From the NCBI GenBank assembly GCA_902778375.1, contig CACYXJ010000021.1, positions 1 to 57,669 of the forward strand: a stretch of 57,669 nucleotides of DNA. Reading direction: 5' to 3'. Source of the DNA: an uncultured Erysipelotrichaceae bacterium (GTDB lineage Bacteria; Bacillota_I; Bacilli_A; Erysipelotrichales; Erysipelotrichaceae). The position numbers and the translations under genes were made by a program. A model generated the notes under the pieces. The model saw nothing but the letters and a program-made list of their open reading frames with translations, made no database searches and was not told the origin of the DNA. Shown here in pieces: positions 1 through 8,249 of this stretch (its first letter is position 1; each line of letters begins with the position of its first letter).

Positions 1-19
1 GGAGGAGGTGAAGACAACA

Positions 20-70
20 CCAAATAGTTGGTGTAGCAAGTTACACCAACCATGTTGGTTACACTTGTCC
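20..70 (+). other. Candidate oriT (nested inverted repeats)
   Basis: A perfect 9-bp inverted repeat (GTTGGTGTA / TACACCAAC) occupies 27-35 and 42-50, and a second palindrome ACCAAC-cat-GTTGGT overlaps it at 45-59. A nested hairpin region of this kind, just upstream of a MobV-family relaxase gene, is the usual layout of oriT in small mobilizable elements. The nick site cannot be read from sequence alone, and no database match was possible. Confidence 0.5.
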
Positions 71-176
71 TCCGGAGGGTCCTGGCCGGACTGGCTTGTC
101 ATTTCGCCTCTCGGCACGTCTTCGACGTTCATATCTCCTTAAGAGATACTCACCTCAAAAAAGAAAGGATCCATCC

Positions 177-1475
177 ATGGCACATTGCGAAAAATATACA
201 AAAGCTGATACGACCGGTATGTTCATTCATTATGAACGGACACCCGGTCGTTCCTTGTCCAATAAGGATATCGATTCTTCCAGGTCATATCTTAATTACA
301 ACGCCGCTGAAACAGATCAGTCGCTTTCCCAGAAGAAGTATCTTGCGCTGCGGTTAAGCCAGATCAAGACTAATAACCGGAAGAATCAGAATGTCATATG
401 TGACTGGGTCATTACCCAGCCTAAGGATGTCAGATCGGAGGACAGCCATGCCTTCTTTCTTGCCGCATATGAATTCATGTCTGAAAGATATGGCAAGAAT
501 AATGTTGTATCTGCTTTTGTGCACATGGATGAGATCGGTCAGACACCGCATATGCATTTCTGCTTTGTTCCGGTTCAAAAGCTGGAAGACGGCACTGAGA
601 AACTGAATGCAAAGGCTGTAGTAGATCGGAACGAACTGCGGCAGTTTCACCCAGCCCTGCAGAAAGCAATAGACACAGCACTTGGTTATCATGTGTCTAT
701 TACTTCCGGCATCACCAAAGAACAGGGCGGAAATAAGACTGTAAAGCAGCTGAAAGAAGAATCCGCGCTGAAAGAACAGCTTCCCAAAGGCAAGAAGAAA
801 GTCCTTTCATCAGATCTCTCCTATACTGCCGAAGAAAACGCAGAACTGCGTGCGCTGGCAGAAGATGGTATTTCTTATCAGGTTGAAATGAAGTCGCTTA
901 TAGAGCGCCAGAAGCTGCAGGAAATGAGAGAGAAGCTGTATGCCGGTAGACTTGAGGATCTTAAGAAGCAGAAAGCAGACCTGTCAGGTCTGATCGAACA
1001 GGCTGAAAGTGCCGCTGCATTGCTTGGTGCACCGGACGCGAAAAGCTATATGACAGTACATCAGGAGAATACACAGCTTCATAACAGAGTGGATGTACTG
1101 GAAGACAGTATTCTTACCATTGCTGAGAATGTGGGCTCTGAGATCATGCAGGAGGTCCCGCTGAAGAAGATCGACATTGACTGCAGCATACTTCCGGCAA
1201 AACCATCCAAGAATGTCATGAGGGTGATCCGGAAGTATGTAGATGAAGCACTCAACACACTGCAGGACAGAATCGAAACAATCAAAGAAAAACTGTGGAG
1301 TACATTTAACAGGTTTACAGAACTGCTGGGCAGATCCGGCAATCCGGAAATCCGCAGGCTGAATGAATCTTTTGAAGAGGCCATGTCAGATCTTTCAGAT
1401 CAGCAGCTGTTTTCGGCCAGAAAGCTGCTGTCGGATGAACCAAAGAAAGGAAGATCCGAACAGCATCACCGTTGA
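177..1475 (+). CDS. MobV-type relaxase (Mob/Pre plasmid recombination family)
   Basis: Predicted DNA relaxase that nicks oriT and starts conjugative mobilization. Over the first ~200 residues the protein shows a Mob_Pre-like domain, including the histidine-rich motif HMDEIGQTPHMHF, which matches the HxDE...PHxH metal-binding motif of MobV enzymes. The remainder is charged and predicted coiled coil, as is usual for the C-terminal half of this family. ATG 177 was chosen because AAAGGA lies just upstream and the protein then starts MAHCEKYTKAD, typical for the family; a longer frame opens at 96. A candidate oriT precedes it and a broken serine recombinase follows, so this is probably the end of an integrated mobilizable element cut by the window edge. 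No other transfer genes are visible. Confidence 0.85.
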   Translation: MAHCEKYTKADTTGMFIHYERTPGRSLSNKDIDSSRSYLNYNAAETDQSLSQKKYLALRLSQIKTNNRKNQNVICDWVITQPKDVRSEDSHAFFLAAYEFMSERYGKNNVVSAFVHMDEIGQTPHMHFCFVPVQKLEDGTEKLNAKAVVDRNELRQFHPALQKAIDTALGYHVSITSGITKEQGGNKTVKQLKEESALKEQLPKGKKKVLSSDLSYTAEENAELRALAEDGISYQVEMKSLIERQKLQEMREKLYAGRLEDLKKQKADLSGLIEQAESAAALLGAPDAKSYMTVHQENTQLHNRVDVLEDSILTIAENVGSEIMQEVPLKKIDIDCSILPAKPSKNVMRVIRKYVDEALNTLQDRIETIKEKLWSTFNRFTELLGRSGNPEIRRLNESFEEAMSDLSDQQLFSARKLLSDEPKKGRSEQHHR

Positions 1476-1654
1476 TTTCAAATCTCGATGCAAATCAGAC
1501 GATCATAAATATGCCATAAGAGGGTGTCAAAATAACCTCTTTCAAAAATAAAAGATTCACAGTGTCATAATAAGCATTTTAACAGGTTTAAATCATTCAT
1601 GAAAAAGAGTGTCAAGATAACGTTCGTTATTCTGACACCGATGAAAGGACGATC

Positions 1655-2334
1655 ATGGGAAACTATTTCGGATATGAAAGAATCTCTACAAAAGAAGAAC
1701 GTGGTATGCAGCACTTTTTCCCGGCAGGATGCAGCATTAAAGAAATATGCCGCAAAGCACAAGATCGATTATGTCCGGATCTATGGTGATGATTCTTCCG
1801 GTAAGGATTTCATCCGGCGCGAATGGATCCAGCTGGAGAAGGCCCTTCATGAAGGCGATACGATCGTGTTCAAAGACCTGAGTCGGTTCACCAGGCAGGC
1901 TGAAGAAGGATATCAGAAATACCTGGATCTGATCGGCAAAGGAATCACCCTGGTCTTTATCGATAATCCGACTGTATGCAGTGACTACATTACAAAGCTT
2001 ATTGACACAGCTGATCAGCAGAATATTGTTACAAGAACAGCGATGGAAGGGATCGTGAAGCTGATGTTGATCGTGGAACTGGACAGAGCGGAGCAGGAGC
2101 GGCTGCAATTGATCCAGCGTACGCCACAAGAAGCAAGGCAGGAATCCCGGAGCATTGGATAAGATGTCACCAAAGCTGCGCAATGATATCCTCCTCTATC
2201 TTCATGACAGATCCATTACACAAAGCAGCTTAATGAAAAAGTATTCCATCAGCAGGAATACTTTAAAGAAATATATTGCGATCATACAAGCAGAGCAGGA
2301 ACATCAGTTGCCGGGGCAAATGAAATTGTTCTAG
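1655..2334 (+). pseudogene. Serine recombinase, disrupted by two frameshifts
   Basis: Remains of a resolvase/invertase-family site-specific recombinase. The first frame starts at 1655 after GAAAGGAC and reads MGNYFGYERISTKEERG, which contains the catalytic serine in the YxRIS motif. A shift in the T5C3 run near 1715-1722 moves the reading to the next frame, which holds the rest of the catalytic domain (DDSSGKDFIRREW, FKDLSRFTRQ, LDRAEQER). A second shift near 2116-2122 moves it again into a helix-turn-helix tail ending LPGQMKLF at 2334. Any single open frame lacks either the catalytic serine or the C-terminal DNA-binding tail, so the gene is very probably dead. Homopolymer sequencing error is the main alternative. 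It follows the relaxase and may have been the integrase or resolvase of the same element. Confidence 0.8.
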
Positions 2335-2354
2335 AAAAGCCTCGTATCAGAATA

Positions 2355-2933
2355 TCAGTCTGATGTTTTTCTTATTATTTCCATGTAAATGCCTAACAGT
2401 TTTTCCTTCTGTTGATCATCCATCTGATCATTTGCATCTGCCGGTTTCCAGCCATCTACAAGTGCAACCTGATATCCTGTTATTTTCCCTTTTTTTATTC
2501 CAATTACTTCAGGGACATAAAAAGCTGGTTCACCATTCTGATCCAAATCAAACGTGCTTTCTATCAACGCAACTAGTTCCTGATATTCTGCATCTGTTGC
2601 CATTGGTTTTGCCTTAACATCTACATAATATATAGTAATTCCTGTCTCGATAGCAGCCTGATTCAGTAGCGGAATCGCACGTTCACAAAAAGGACATCCT
2701 ACATAACCATAGTATATTATTCCGCTTCCACCTTCTTTTATAAAACGTGTCGATTCTGCAACAGTGATTTGCTGAAAATTCGCTATATTTCCTTCCAACT
2801 GTTTGTAATCTTTCATATCTACTTTTTGGCTATTTACCTCTACTGTATTCGTAATTACTACTTTTTCAGATTTACTACATCCATTAGCAAAAAAAAGTAT
2901 TACCACAATCACTAATGTTTCAATAGTTCTCAT
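2355..2933 (-). CDS. Thioredoxin-like lipoprotein (CPFC motif)
   Basis: Predicted membrane-anchored thiol-disulfide protein of 192 residues. The N-terminus is a lipoprotein-type signal peptide ending FFANGC. A thioredoxin-like fold follows with a CPFC active site in the context YYGYVGCPFCERAIP, then ETGITIYYVDV and, near residue 150, VPEVIGIKKGK. This resembles the small bacteriocin-associated thioredoxins of the PedC/BrcD type, which assist disulfide formation in secreted peptides; that role is inference. Its first 24 codons and the upstream bases are nearly identical to those of the lipoprotein at 5739-6173, although the mature parts are unrelated, so the gene seems to have gained its secretion signal by recombination. 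Confidence 0.7.
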   Translation of the reverse strand: MRTIETLVIVVILFFANGCSKSEKVVITNTVEVNSQKVDMKDYKQLEGNIANFQQITVAESTRFIKEGGSGIIYYGYVGCPFCERAIPLLNQAAIETGITIYYVDVKAKPMATDAEYQELVALIESTFDLDQNGEPAFYVPEVIGIKKGKITGYQVALVDGWKPADANDQMDDQQKEKLLGIYMEIIRKTSD

Positions 2934-3029
2934 ATTTACTCCAATCTCACATTATTTAATATCAGGTTTGTATTCCGTTTTAATAAAAGGAGATTATTTA
3001 TTGTTTTGTCTGAGCGATAAACAGTAGTT

Positions 3030-3272
3030 TTACTGATTAGTTAAATCTGATTGCCAATCAGAATAATCAATGATTACCTTTTGACAAGTTCTACAAAGAT
3101 ATGCTTTCACAGCTGATCTCCGAAAATACCTAAACTTTGACAACAGGACAGAACCCTCGTGAAAATCAGAATTATTCAGAAAGGCTGTTTTCAAGCCTTT
3201 AAACCATGTTATTTCCTGATCGCTTTGCAGATGGCCAAGTTCCATCTCGCCATTACAGTAGGGACATCTCAT
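3030..3272 (-). CDS. Small zinc-ribbon protein (DUF6487-like)
   Basis: A protein of 80 residues with two CxxC knuckles, CPYC at residue 3 and CRTC near residue 60, flanking a segment with a conserved tryptophan (ITWFKGL). This is the pattern of the short one-domain zinc ribbons annotated as DUF6487. A strong Shine-Dalgarno sequence (GGAGGAGAT) precedes the ATG. The biochemical function is unknown. It lies between a thioredoxin-like lipoprotein and a secreted hypothetical protein on the same strand. Confidence 0.65.
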   Translation of the reverse strand: MRCPYCNGEMELGHLQSDQEITWFKGLKTAFLNNSDFHEGSVLLSKFRYFRRSAVKAYLCRTCQKVIIDYSDWQSDLTNQ

Positions 3273-3411
3273 ATTATCTCCTCCGAATAATTTCCCAGTT
3301 TATTAGGCCTCTATAAAAAAATCATTTTGCTTATTCTAATTACAATTGGCTCTGAAGTATCAGATGATATCTCGATCGTTTCAGGTTCTGTTTCGGGAAG
3401 ATGCGTCACCG

Positions 3412-3477
3412 AAATATACTGCGCTCATACAGGCGGAGCAGAATCACCAACTGCCAGGGCAAATGAAACTGTTTTAA
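3412..3477 (+). pseudogene. 3' scrap of a second serine recombinase
   Basis: The last 22 codons read KYTALIQAEQ...LPGQMKLF and match, with a few changes, the tail of the recombinase ending at 2334. No catalytic domain precedes it. It is a leftover of an independent copy on the same strand. Confidence 0.7.
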
Positions 3478-3489
3478 AAAGGTTAGATA

Positions 3490-4116
3490 TCAATTACTCA
3501 GTTGCAAATCTGGATAAACAGATGTCAGATAATTCTCTAAATAGTCTGATATTTCATCTTCTGTGTAGATAGGGTCAGTAATAGTGTGTCTGAAACTCCC
3601 ACTGATCATATATCCGTTCTTCTGGAATTTATATACAGCATTGTATATGTCATATCCGAACTCTGCTGTTTGATATGGAGCATGTGTAATATTCACGGAG
3701 TAATACACAACCGTATTGTTCTTTACAAAAGACTGATCAGTATATGGGTCTGTTTTGTATTTATATTCAACACTGGCCGGCAGTTCCTGCCAAACGACAT
3801 TGATGGTATCACAATAGTATTCTTTTGCAATTTCAGCAGAGACTGATTCAAATTTCATAAATTGCGCCACTTGCTTTTTTTCACTCCAGCCACGATGTTC
3901 CCAATGATAAATATCTGTCACTTCAACATCATTGTAATGATCCATTACAGGCAATAGATCATATCGAATCAATACGTTGTTCTGTGACCATTCCACTGAA
4001 TCTATATCAATATTCTGTTTCTGTAAACAGACCTCATACTTCTCCGGCACGCATAAAACAAGAAGAATAAGAACAAATGTGAATGAAATGTATAATGCAA
4101 CTAATCTTTTTCTCAT
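3490..4116 (-). CDS. Hypothetical exported or membrane-anchored protein
   Basis: About 208 residues: one N-terminal hydrophobic segment (LVALYISFTFVLILLVLCV) followed by a soluble, aromatic-rich domain presumably outside the cell. I do not recognise the family. ATG 4116 gives a start MRKRLVAL with a basic residue run before the membrane segment, as expected for a signal anchor; an in-frame TTG at 4137 would add seven residues. The spacing to the upstream lipoprotein (about 100 bases) and the same strand suggest co-transcription. Codon usage is AT-rich like the whole neighbourhood. Confidence 0.6.
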   Translation of the reverse strand: MRKRLVALYISFTFVLILLVLCVPEKYEVCLQKQNIDIDSVEWSQNNVLIRYDLLPVMDHYNDVEVTDIYHWEHRGWSEKKQVAQFMKFESVSAEIAKEYYCDTINVVWQELPASVEYKYKTDPYTDQSFVKNNTVVYYSVNITHAPYQTAEFGYDIYNAVYKFQKNGYMISGSFRHTITDPIYTEDEISDYLENYLTSVYPDLQLSN

Positions 4117-4214
4117 AACCCCGCAAGAATTATCCAACTATAAATATATATCTCGAGAAACCGATCACTTAACTCAAATACAATAATGAAACTTTCCAAT
4201 CCGTTGTTACATTG

Positions 4215-4994
4215 TTATTCAGGAAAATCAATCAACCATTTTTGACACTGAAGAAATCCATAAATTCCATTTTCAATTAATCCCGTAAAGGTAATATCAT
4301 GATCCGCAGATATTACATCTGTCCACTCATCTGAATCGTCCAGACGTACCGTGCCTGTCACTTCGACCGATGCGGCTTTTTCCGATGCAGTATAAGTTTC
4401 AAGATCTGTGACATTTCCATATAAGCAATGATAGCTTCCCAGGGCTGTCCCGTCTTCGTTATACTCGTGAAACGACGTGCGCATATTCTTATCAAACACC
4501 TGGACGGTAATCAATTCTGAATTGATTGTCAAACCGAATTTGTCTTCAAAATGATATATATCACCATCTTTAGTCAGTGTTTCATTGCTGTTGACTGCAT
4601 AAATCCGGCCATTGTCGTAATGAACCAACCACACCTGTACTTCTCCGATCTTAGAATACTGACTTACCGCCCAGATTGGATGAAGCACTGTTCCAGTTTC
4701 GTCTTCTTTCTCTGTGATCCGTGTATCTTCACCAAGCATATAAGGTTCTCCATACAGCTGGTTAATATTGTTTACAGGATCATAAACAAGACTCAGACAG
4801 CTTCTACGACCTGCAATATCTGAATTGCTCATTTCGTATTCCGACGGGAGAGTTTCCCCTTCTTTTACCAGAAGGATGCCAATCACATGGTCTTCAGATA
4901 GATTTGTCTGTGATTCAGACGCAGAAGAGCACCCTATCATACACGCTGCCAGCACGGAAAAAAGTATCTGTACAGTTTTTCGCTTCAGATTCAT
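4215..4994 (-). CDS. Hypothetical lipoprotein
   Basis: Predicted lipoprotein of 259 residues. The signal peptide MNLKRKTVQILFSVLAAC ends in the lipobox MIGC, followed by a Ser/Glu-rich linker. The mature part is acidic and rich in beta-forming stretches, with no motif that I recognise. Only two bases separate its start from the stop of the chimeric membrane protein upstream, so the two are surely co-transcribed and probably translationally coupled. Confidence 0.7.
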   Translation of the reverse strand: MNLKRKTVQILFSVLAACMIGCSSASESQTNLSEDHVIGILLVKEGETLPSEYEMSNSDIAGRRSCLSLVYDPVNNINQLYGEPYMLGEDTRITEKEDETGTVLHPIWAVSQYSKIGEVQVWLVHYDNGRIYAVNSNETLTKDGDIYHFEDKFGLTINSELITVQVFDKNMRTSFHEYNEDGTALGSYHCLYGNVTDLETYTASEKAASVEVTGTVRLDDSDEWTDVISADHDITFTGLIENGIYGFLQCQKWLIDFPE

Positions 4995-4996
4995 TT

Positions 4997-5419
4997 CTAC
5001 ACTCCTAAAAGCTTTTCAAGCAGCTGTATTAACACTCCAATGGCAGCACAGATTACACCCGACAGCAACAAAGCATTATTTCCGCTGACCGGGTGCCTGC
5101 TGCCTTCATGAATCATATCTGTCATCATTCCCTGATTAACAGGTGATACATCTCTGGTTCCTCCGCCTGCTGAGGGCATTCCCGGCCTTTCCTGCTGGTG
5201 TCCAAACCCAAGGTAACAGACAAACAAGCCTAGAAGAATCATAAAAACACCAAATGATACTGTTTTAATGAACAAAGACAGTATGAACGATACTGCTGTT
5301 ATGATTGCAAGAACAATAACAATGGTCTTCATATTTTTTATATTTATCACAATCACATCAAGAAATCTATTGTGATCAGCTGTAGCCAGCAATTGTACCC
5401 GATTAAAAACAGTAATCAT
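4997..5419 (-). CDS. Small two-helix membrane protein with a transplanted N-terminus
   Basis: From ATG 5419, with a strong AAGGAGAAGG site, the protein begins MITVFNRVQLLATADHNRF. This is nearly identical to the start of the DUF2007-like protein at 6825-7070, at DNA level too. After ~30 residues it changes abruptly to KTIVIVLAIITAVSFILSLF, a membrane protein with two hydrophobic stretches near the N-terminus, a proline/glycine/methionine-rich linker and a last helix at the C-terminus. I infer that recombination joined the 5' end of one gene to the body of another. The original start was probably the internal MKTIVIVL. Function unknown. Confidence 0.6.
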   Translation of the reverse strand: MITVFNRVQLLATADHNRFLDVIVINIKNMKTIVIVLAIITAVSFILSLFIKTVSFGVFMILLGLFVCYLGFGHQQERPGMPSAGGGTRDVSPVNQGMMTDMIHEGSRHPVSGNNALLLSGVICAAIGVLIQLLEKLLGV

Positions 5420-5514
5420 ATGAACCCCTTCTCCTTTCTTTTTCATTGGACATATATTCTGCCGCAATGCCAGATTCTGCATATTATTCAGACAACCAAA
5501 AGGACAAAGTATAC

Positions 5515-5650
5515 ATTCTGAGTATATATCTGAAGGATATGATGTTGCGGCATTGCATTATCTGATGAAACCGGTTATAAAAGAAAAACTGTTTGAAGTG
5601 CTTGACAGGGCAAAAGAGAAACTGTCCGAAAACGAAAAATATCTTTCCTT
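5515..5650 (+). pseudogene. Fragment of a LytTR response regulator
   Basis: These 136 bases match 10038-10173, the middle of the intact response regulator at 9782-10468, with roughly seven differences. They encode the end of the receiver domain (EGYDVAALHYLMKPV) and the linker (FEVLDRAKEKLSENEKY) but no phosphoacceptor site and no DNA-binding domain. It lies on the plus strand in a 319-base gap within a minus-strand gene run and contains no other feature I can identify. Confidence 0.85.
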
Positions 5651-5738
5651 GTGTGTTCTTGTTCTTTAATCCACAATCATACCAAGAACGTTTTATTGCC
5701 GGAGAGTTCAAAAATCAATGTCCATATTTCATCTGGTT

Positions 5739-6173
5739 CTAGCGAAGTTCGGTCAGTTCATAGACTTTAATTATCGGTTTATCATTTTCTTCATCAAATC
5801 GGATAAACAATGTTTTTCCATAGACTTCTTCAAATGGATAAGTGAGTTCTGCTCTCTTTATGATCTGACCTTCACGATCTTTAACTTCAATTCGAACTGT
5901 CAGTTCATCAATATCTCTCCCCTCAAACATCTCTCGTTGAAACAGAAACCTTGCAATTTCATCTTCATCCAATTTTTCTGTTCCGGTAACAGCATATCCT
6001 TCAAATCGATTATCTCTATACACGCCTGATGTAACAACGATTTCATATTCTGATGCTGTTTCCCACAACATATAAATCCAGAAGTCTTCCTGTACAGTAA
6101 CTTTTTCAGATTTACTACATCCATTAGCAAAAAAAAGTATTACCACAATCAATAATGTTTCAATAGTTCTCAT
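5739..6173 (-). CDS. Hypothetical lipoprotein sharing its signal cassette with the 2355-2933 gene
   Basis: A protein of 144 residues with a lipoprotein-type signal (FFANGC). The signal cassette is nearly the same as that of the thioredoxin-like lipoprotein: about 93 bases, offset by exactly 3240 bases, differ at only two positions. The mature domain (YMLWETASEYEIVVTSG, FEGYAVTGTEKLDEDEIARF) is unrelated and not recognised. Its start overlaps the end of the ABC ATPase gene by 14 bases, which marks this locus as the likely donor of the cassette, because the copied segment includes the last codons of that ATPase gene. Confidence 0.65.
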   Translation of the reverse strand: MRTIETLLIVVILFFANGCSKSEKVTVQEDFWIYMLWETASEYEIVVTSGVYRDNRFEGYAVTGTEKLDEDEIARFLFQREMFEGRDIDELTVRIEVKDREGQIIKRAELTYPFEEVYGKTLFIRFDEENDKPIIKVYELTELR

Positions 6174-6774
6174 ATTTACTCCAATCTCGCATCGTCAGCA
6201 TGACATCACAGATTTCCTGTATTTCTTCTTTATAATGCGAAGACAGAAGAATCATTCTCCCCTTGTCTCTCATGGTTTTGAGCGACTGAAACAGTTTCTG
6301 ACGATTTGCTTCATCCAGTGCATTGGTGATCTCATCCATAATGAGATATTTGGCTCCGGAGACAAAATACATAGCAATGATCAGACGCTGTTTCATACCA
6401 AGTGAATACTTTCTGATCGGCACATCAATAAAATCATTCATTTCCCAGTAATCGATTACTTTCTGAGCAGACACTTCCGAATGCCACATCGACTGCACAA
6501 ATGTCAGATAGTCTCTTCCATTCAGATTGCCGTCAAGCCACTCAAAAGATTCATAGTAAAAGATCCTGCTCCGCTTCTTTTCGATGTCCTGACCATCCAC
6601 CGTTATCCTTCCGGACTGCAACGGGATCAGCCCCATCATCGTCCGGAACAGAGTCGTCTTTCCTGATCCATTCACAGCAGCAATTCCATACATTTTTCCA
6701 CATTCGAACTGATAAGATACATCGCTGTAGATCAGTTCTCTTGTCTTAACTGTTATTTTTTCTATTTTCAGCAT
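6160..6774 (-). CDS. ABC transporter ATP-binding protein (orphan)
   Basis: Predicted ATPase subunit of an ABC transporter. Visible motifs are Walker A GSGKTT near residue 37, the signature SLGMKQR, Walker B YLIMDE and the H-loop SSH. The size (about 204 residues) is slightly short for the family, and the protein ends soon after the H-loop. ATG 6774 was chosen because GGAGAT lies four bases upstream; an upstream in-frame start at 6795 lacks such a site. No permease gene is adjacent: the small two-helix protein at 4997-5419 is too small, so the partner is missing, elsewhere, or lost in the rearrangements seen around here. The closely spaced lipoproteins suggest a peptide or antimicrobial export/immunity role, but that is a guess. 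Confidence 0.85.
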   Translation of the reverse strand: MLKIEKITVKTRELIYSDVSYQFECGKMYGIAAVNGSGKTTLFRTMMGLIPLQSGRITVDGQDIEKKRSRIFYYESFEWLDGNLNGRDYLTFVQSMWHSEVSAQKVIDYWEMNDFIDVPIRKYSLGMKQRLIIAMYFVSGAKYLIMDEITNALDEANRQKLFQSLKTMRDKGRMILLSSHYKEEIQEICDVMLTMRDWSKYENY

Positions 6775-6824
6775 AAGTATCTCCAAAAAGGCCACCGAAT
6801 CAGTATCAACTGTATCTGCCGTTT

Positions 6825-7070
6825 CTAAACAATTTCATTTAATATATAGCTGGCTTTCTGAACATCTTTTTTTCTTACATAGACTATATGTGTCCCGGAA
6901 GAATCGTAAAGATTTCCTAATCCATTTTTTTTATTTCTTACAGATAACTGTGCCGTTTCAATTCTGACTGAATATTCAATGTTGTTTTTCTTTAAATTAT
7001 CAATCACATCAAAAAATCTATTGTGATCAGCTGTAGCCAGCAATTGTGCCCGATTAAAAATAGTAATCAT
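6825..7070 (-). CDS. Small DUF2007-like protein
   Basis: An 81-residue soluble protein starting MITIFNRAQLLATADHNRF and ending YVRKKDVQKASYILNEI. Start and end fit the short Firmicutes proteins of the DUF2007 type (MITVFNRKE...YVxKxDxExA), thought to be signal-transduction-related but not characterised. A GGAGGACGG site precedes the ATG. Its first 70 bases are copied at 5350-5419, where they start a different gene. Confidence 0.6.
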   Translation of the reverse strand: MITIFNRAQLLATADHNRFFDVIDNLKKNNIEYSVRIETAQLSVRNKKNGLGNLYDSSGTHIVYVRKKDVQKASYILNEIV

Positions 7071-7134
7071 GTGATCCCGTCCTCCTGATTATCCAGCTTT
7101 AAGTTATCCGTACTGGATTTGATCACAAATGTTT

Positions 7135-7242
7135 CTATGGCTTAAAATATCCAGTTTTCAATATCAGAGTCTGCCCGTCTTCAGACAGTAAATAATCTAT
7201 TATTCGATTTACATAAGGATTGTCATTCAAACTCAGTTTTGA
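7135..7242 (-). pseudogene. Possible 3' remnant of a phosphate-binding protein gene (PstS-like)
   Basis: The minus strand reads DNPYVNRIIDYLLSEDGQ followed by ILKTGYFKP and a stop. This resembles the C-terminus of PstS-family substrate-binding proteins (NPxVxAFIDFxLSxEGQ...GYxPL). Upstream the frame is closed, and no Pst genes are near. The remaining part of the 7071-7547 gap holds only a weak candidate AgrA half-site. Confidence 0.35.
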
Positions 7243-7387
7243 CAGACAGATATTTCATTTTCCTCGGCATGACTGCTGCACAGGCACAAATTCTCACTCA
7301 GATACATTTGTATTGTACTATGTACAGAACTGCTGCTGATTTTATATGGGCTGAAATGCTGTTTATCCGGGTTATCCCGCATTCTGT

Positions 7388-7396
7388 ACAGTTAAG
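7388..7396 (+). promoter_or_regulatory. Possible AgrA/LytTR half-site
   Basis: ACAGTTAAG is identical to the repeat bound by staphylococcal AgrA and lies about 150 bases before a LytTR response regulator gene. A good second repeat at the expected 21-base distance is not present, so this may be chance. Confidence 0.2.
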
Positions 7397-7547
7397 CCCA
7401 TTACCATTGCAATGCTGTATGTTTGCTTTATACTCTTTGCATCAAACAGTATTGTATGTGTTTTGATTAATTGCATTTAACTATTTATGATTAATAAAAA
7501 AGAGGCCCGAAATATGATTCAGGCTCCATCTGTAAGCGGAGAACAGC

Positions 7548-8246
7548 ATGATTATTCAATGTGCAGTTGTAGATGACAATCTCAATGACATCCGGATCAT
7601 CAAAGATACTCTTTTGAGTCTTTGCCGCGGAACGGATATATCAATTCAGATCCAGTCTTTTCATAATCCTCTGAATACTGAAATACTGATGCCGTTTTCC
7701 CTTTATATTCTGGATATCGATATGCCGGAAATGAACGGCTTTGAACTGGCGGGCAGAATCTATGAAAAATATCCTGATGCTGTCGTCATTTTCTGTACAA
7801 TGCACGATAACCTTGTTTATGACTCTTTCCGTCTGAATGCTTTTTATTTCATACGCAAAAACAGTCTCTCTGAAGATCTTTCCTATGCAGTCGGCAAATA
7901 TGTATCATCCCTGCAAAGAAAAGACAGTTATATCGTACGAACTTCCGAAGGAATCGCAAAAGTTCCGGTTGAGAAAATAATCTATTTTGAAGTGGCTCAT
8001 AATGATGTCTATATGCATCTGAATGACAACAGTGAATTCAGAGAAAGAAAATCTTTGCAGAAAGTTGCCGAAGAATTGTCTTCTACAGGTTTTGTTCAGA
8101 TTGGGAAAAGCTTTCTTGTCAATCTTCGTCACATCGTAAAGATCTCTGCATATAAAGCAGTATTATCCAACGATCAGGTCATCAGTATTCCACGCAGCCA
8201 GTACAAAACCATCTATACGAAATTCCTGGTATATTCTTCGAGGTGA
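7548..8246 (+). CDS. LytTR response regulator (AgrA-like)
   Basis: A 232-residue two-component response regulator. The receiver domain (1-120) has the acidic pair VVDDN, the phosphoacceptor aspartate in LYILDIDMPEMNG, and the conserved lysine in YFIRKN. The LytTR DNA-binding domain (about 130-232) contains IIYFEVAHNDVYMHL, SFLVNLRHI and IPRSQY. It should activate or repress promoters with paired 9-base repeats. The GCGGAG site precedes the ATG. The kinase gene follows after three bases. No agrB or agrD-like gene is adjacent, so the stimulus is unknown. Confidence 0.9.
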   Translation: MIIQCAVVDDNLNDIRIIKDTLLSLCRGTDISIQIQSFHNPLNTEILMPFSLYILDIDMPEMNGFELAGRIYEKYPDAVVIFCTMHDNLVYDSFRLNAFYFIRKNSLSEDLSYAVGKYVSSLQRKDSYIVRTSEGIAKVPVEKIIYFEVAHNDVYMHLNDNSEFRERKSLQKVAEELSSTGFVQIGKSFLVNLRHIVKISAYKAVLSNDQVISIPRSQYKTIYTKFLVYSSR

Positions 8247-8249
8247 ATC

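Noticed and set aside
1599-2162. A functional 187-residue resolvase from the longest open frame
   Set aside because: That frame lacks the catalytic-serine motif, which lies in another frame at 1655-1715, and it ends before the DNA-binding tail; the locus is better described as a broken gene.
7239-7466. A 75-codon open frame before the first LytTR gene, considered as a pheromone precursor
   Set aside because: No ribosome site, no leader-like composition and antisense overlap with the PstS-like remnant.
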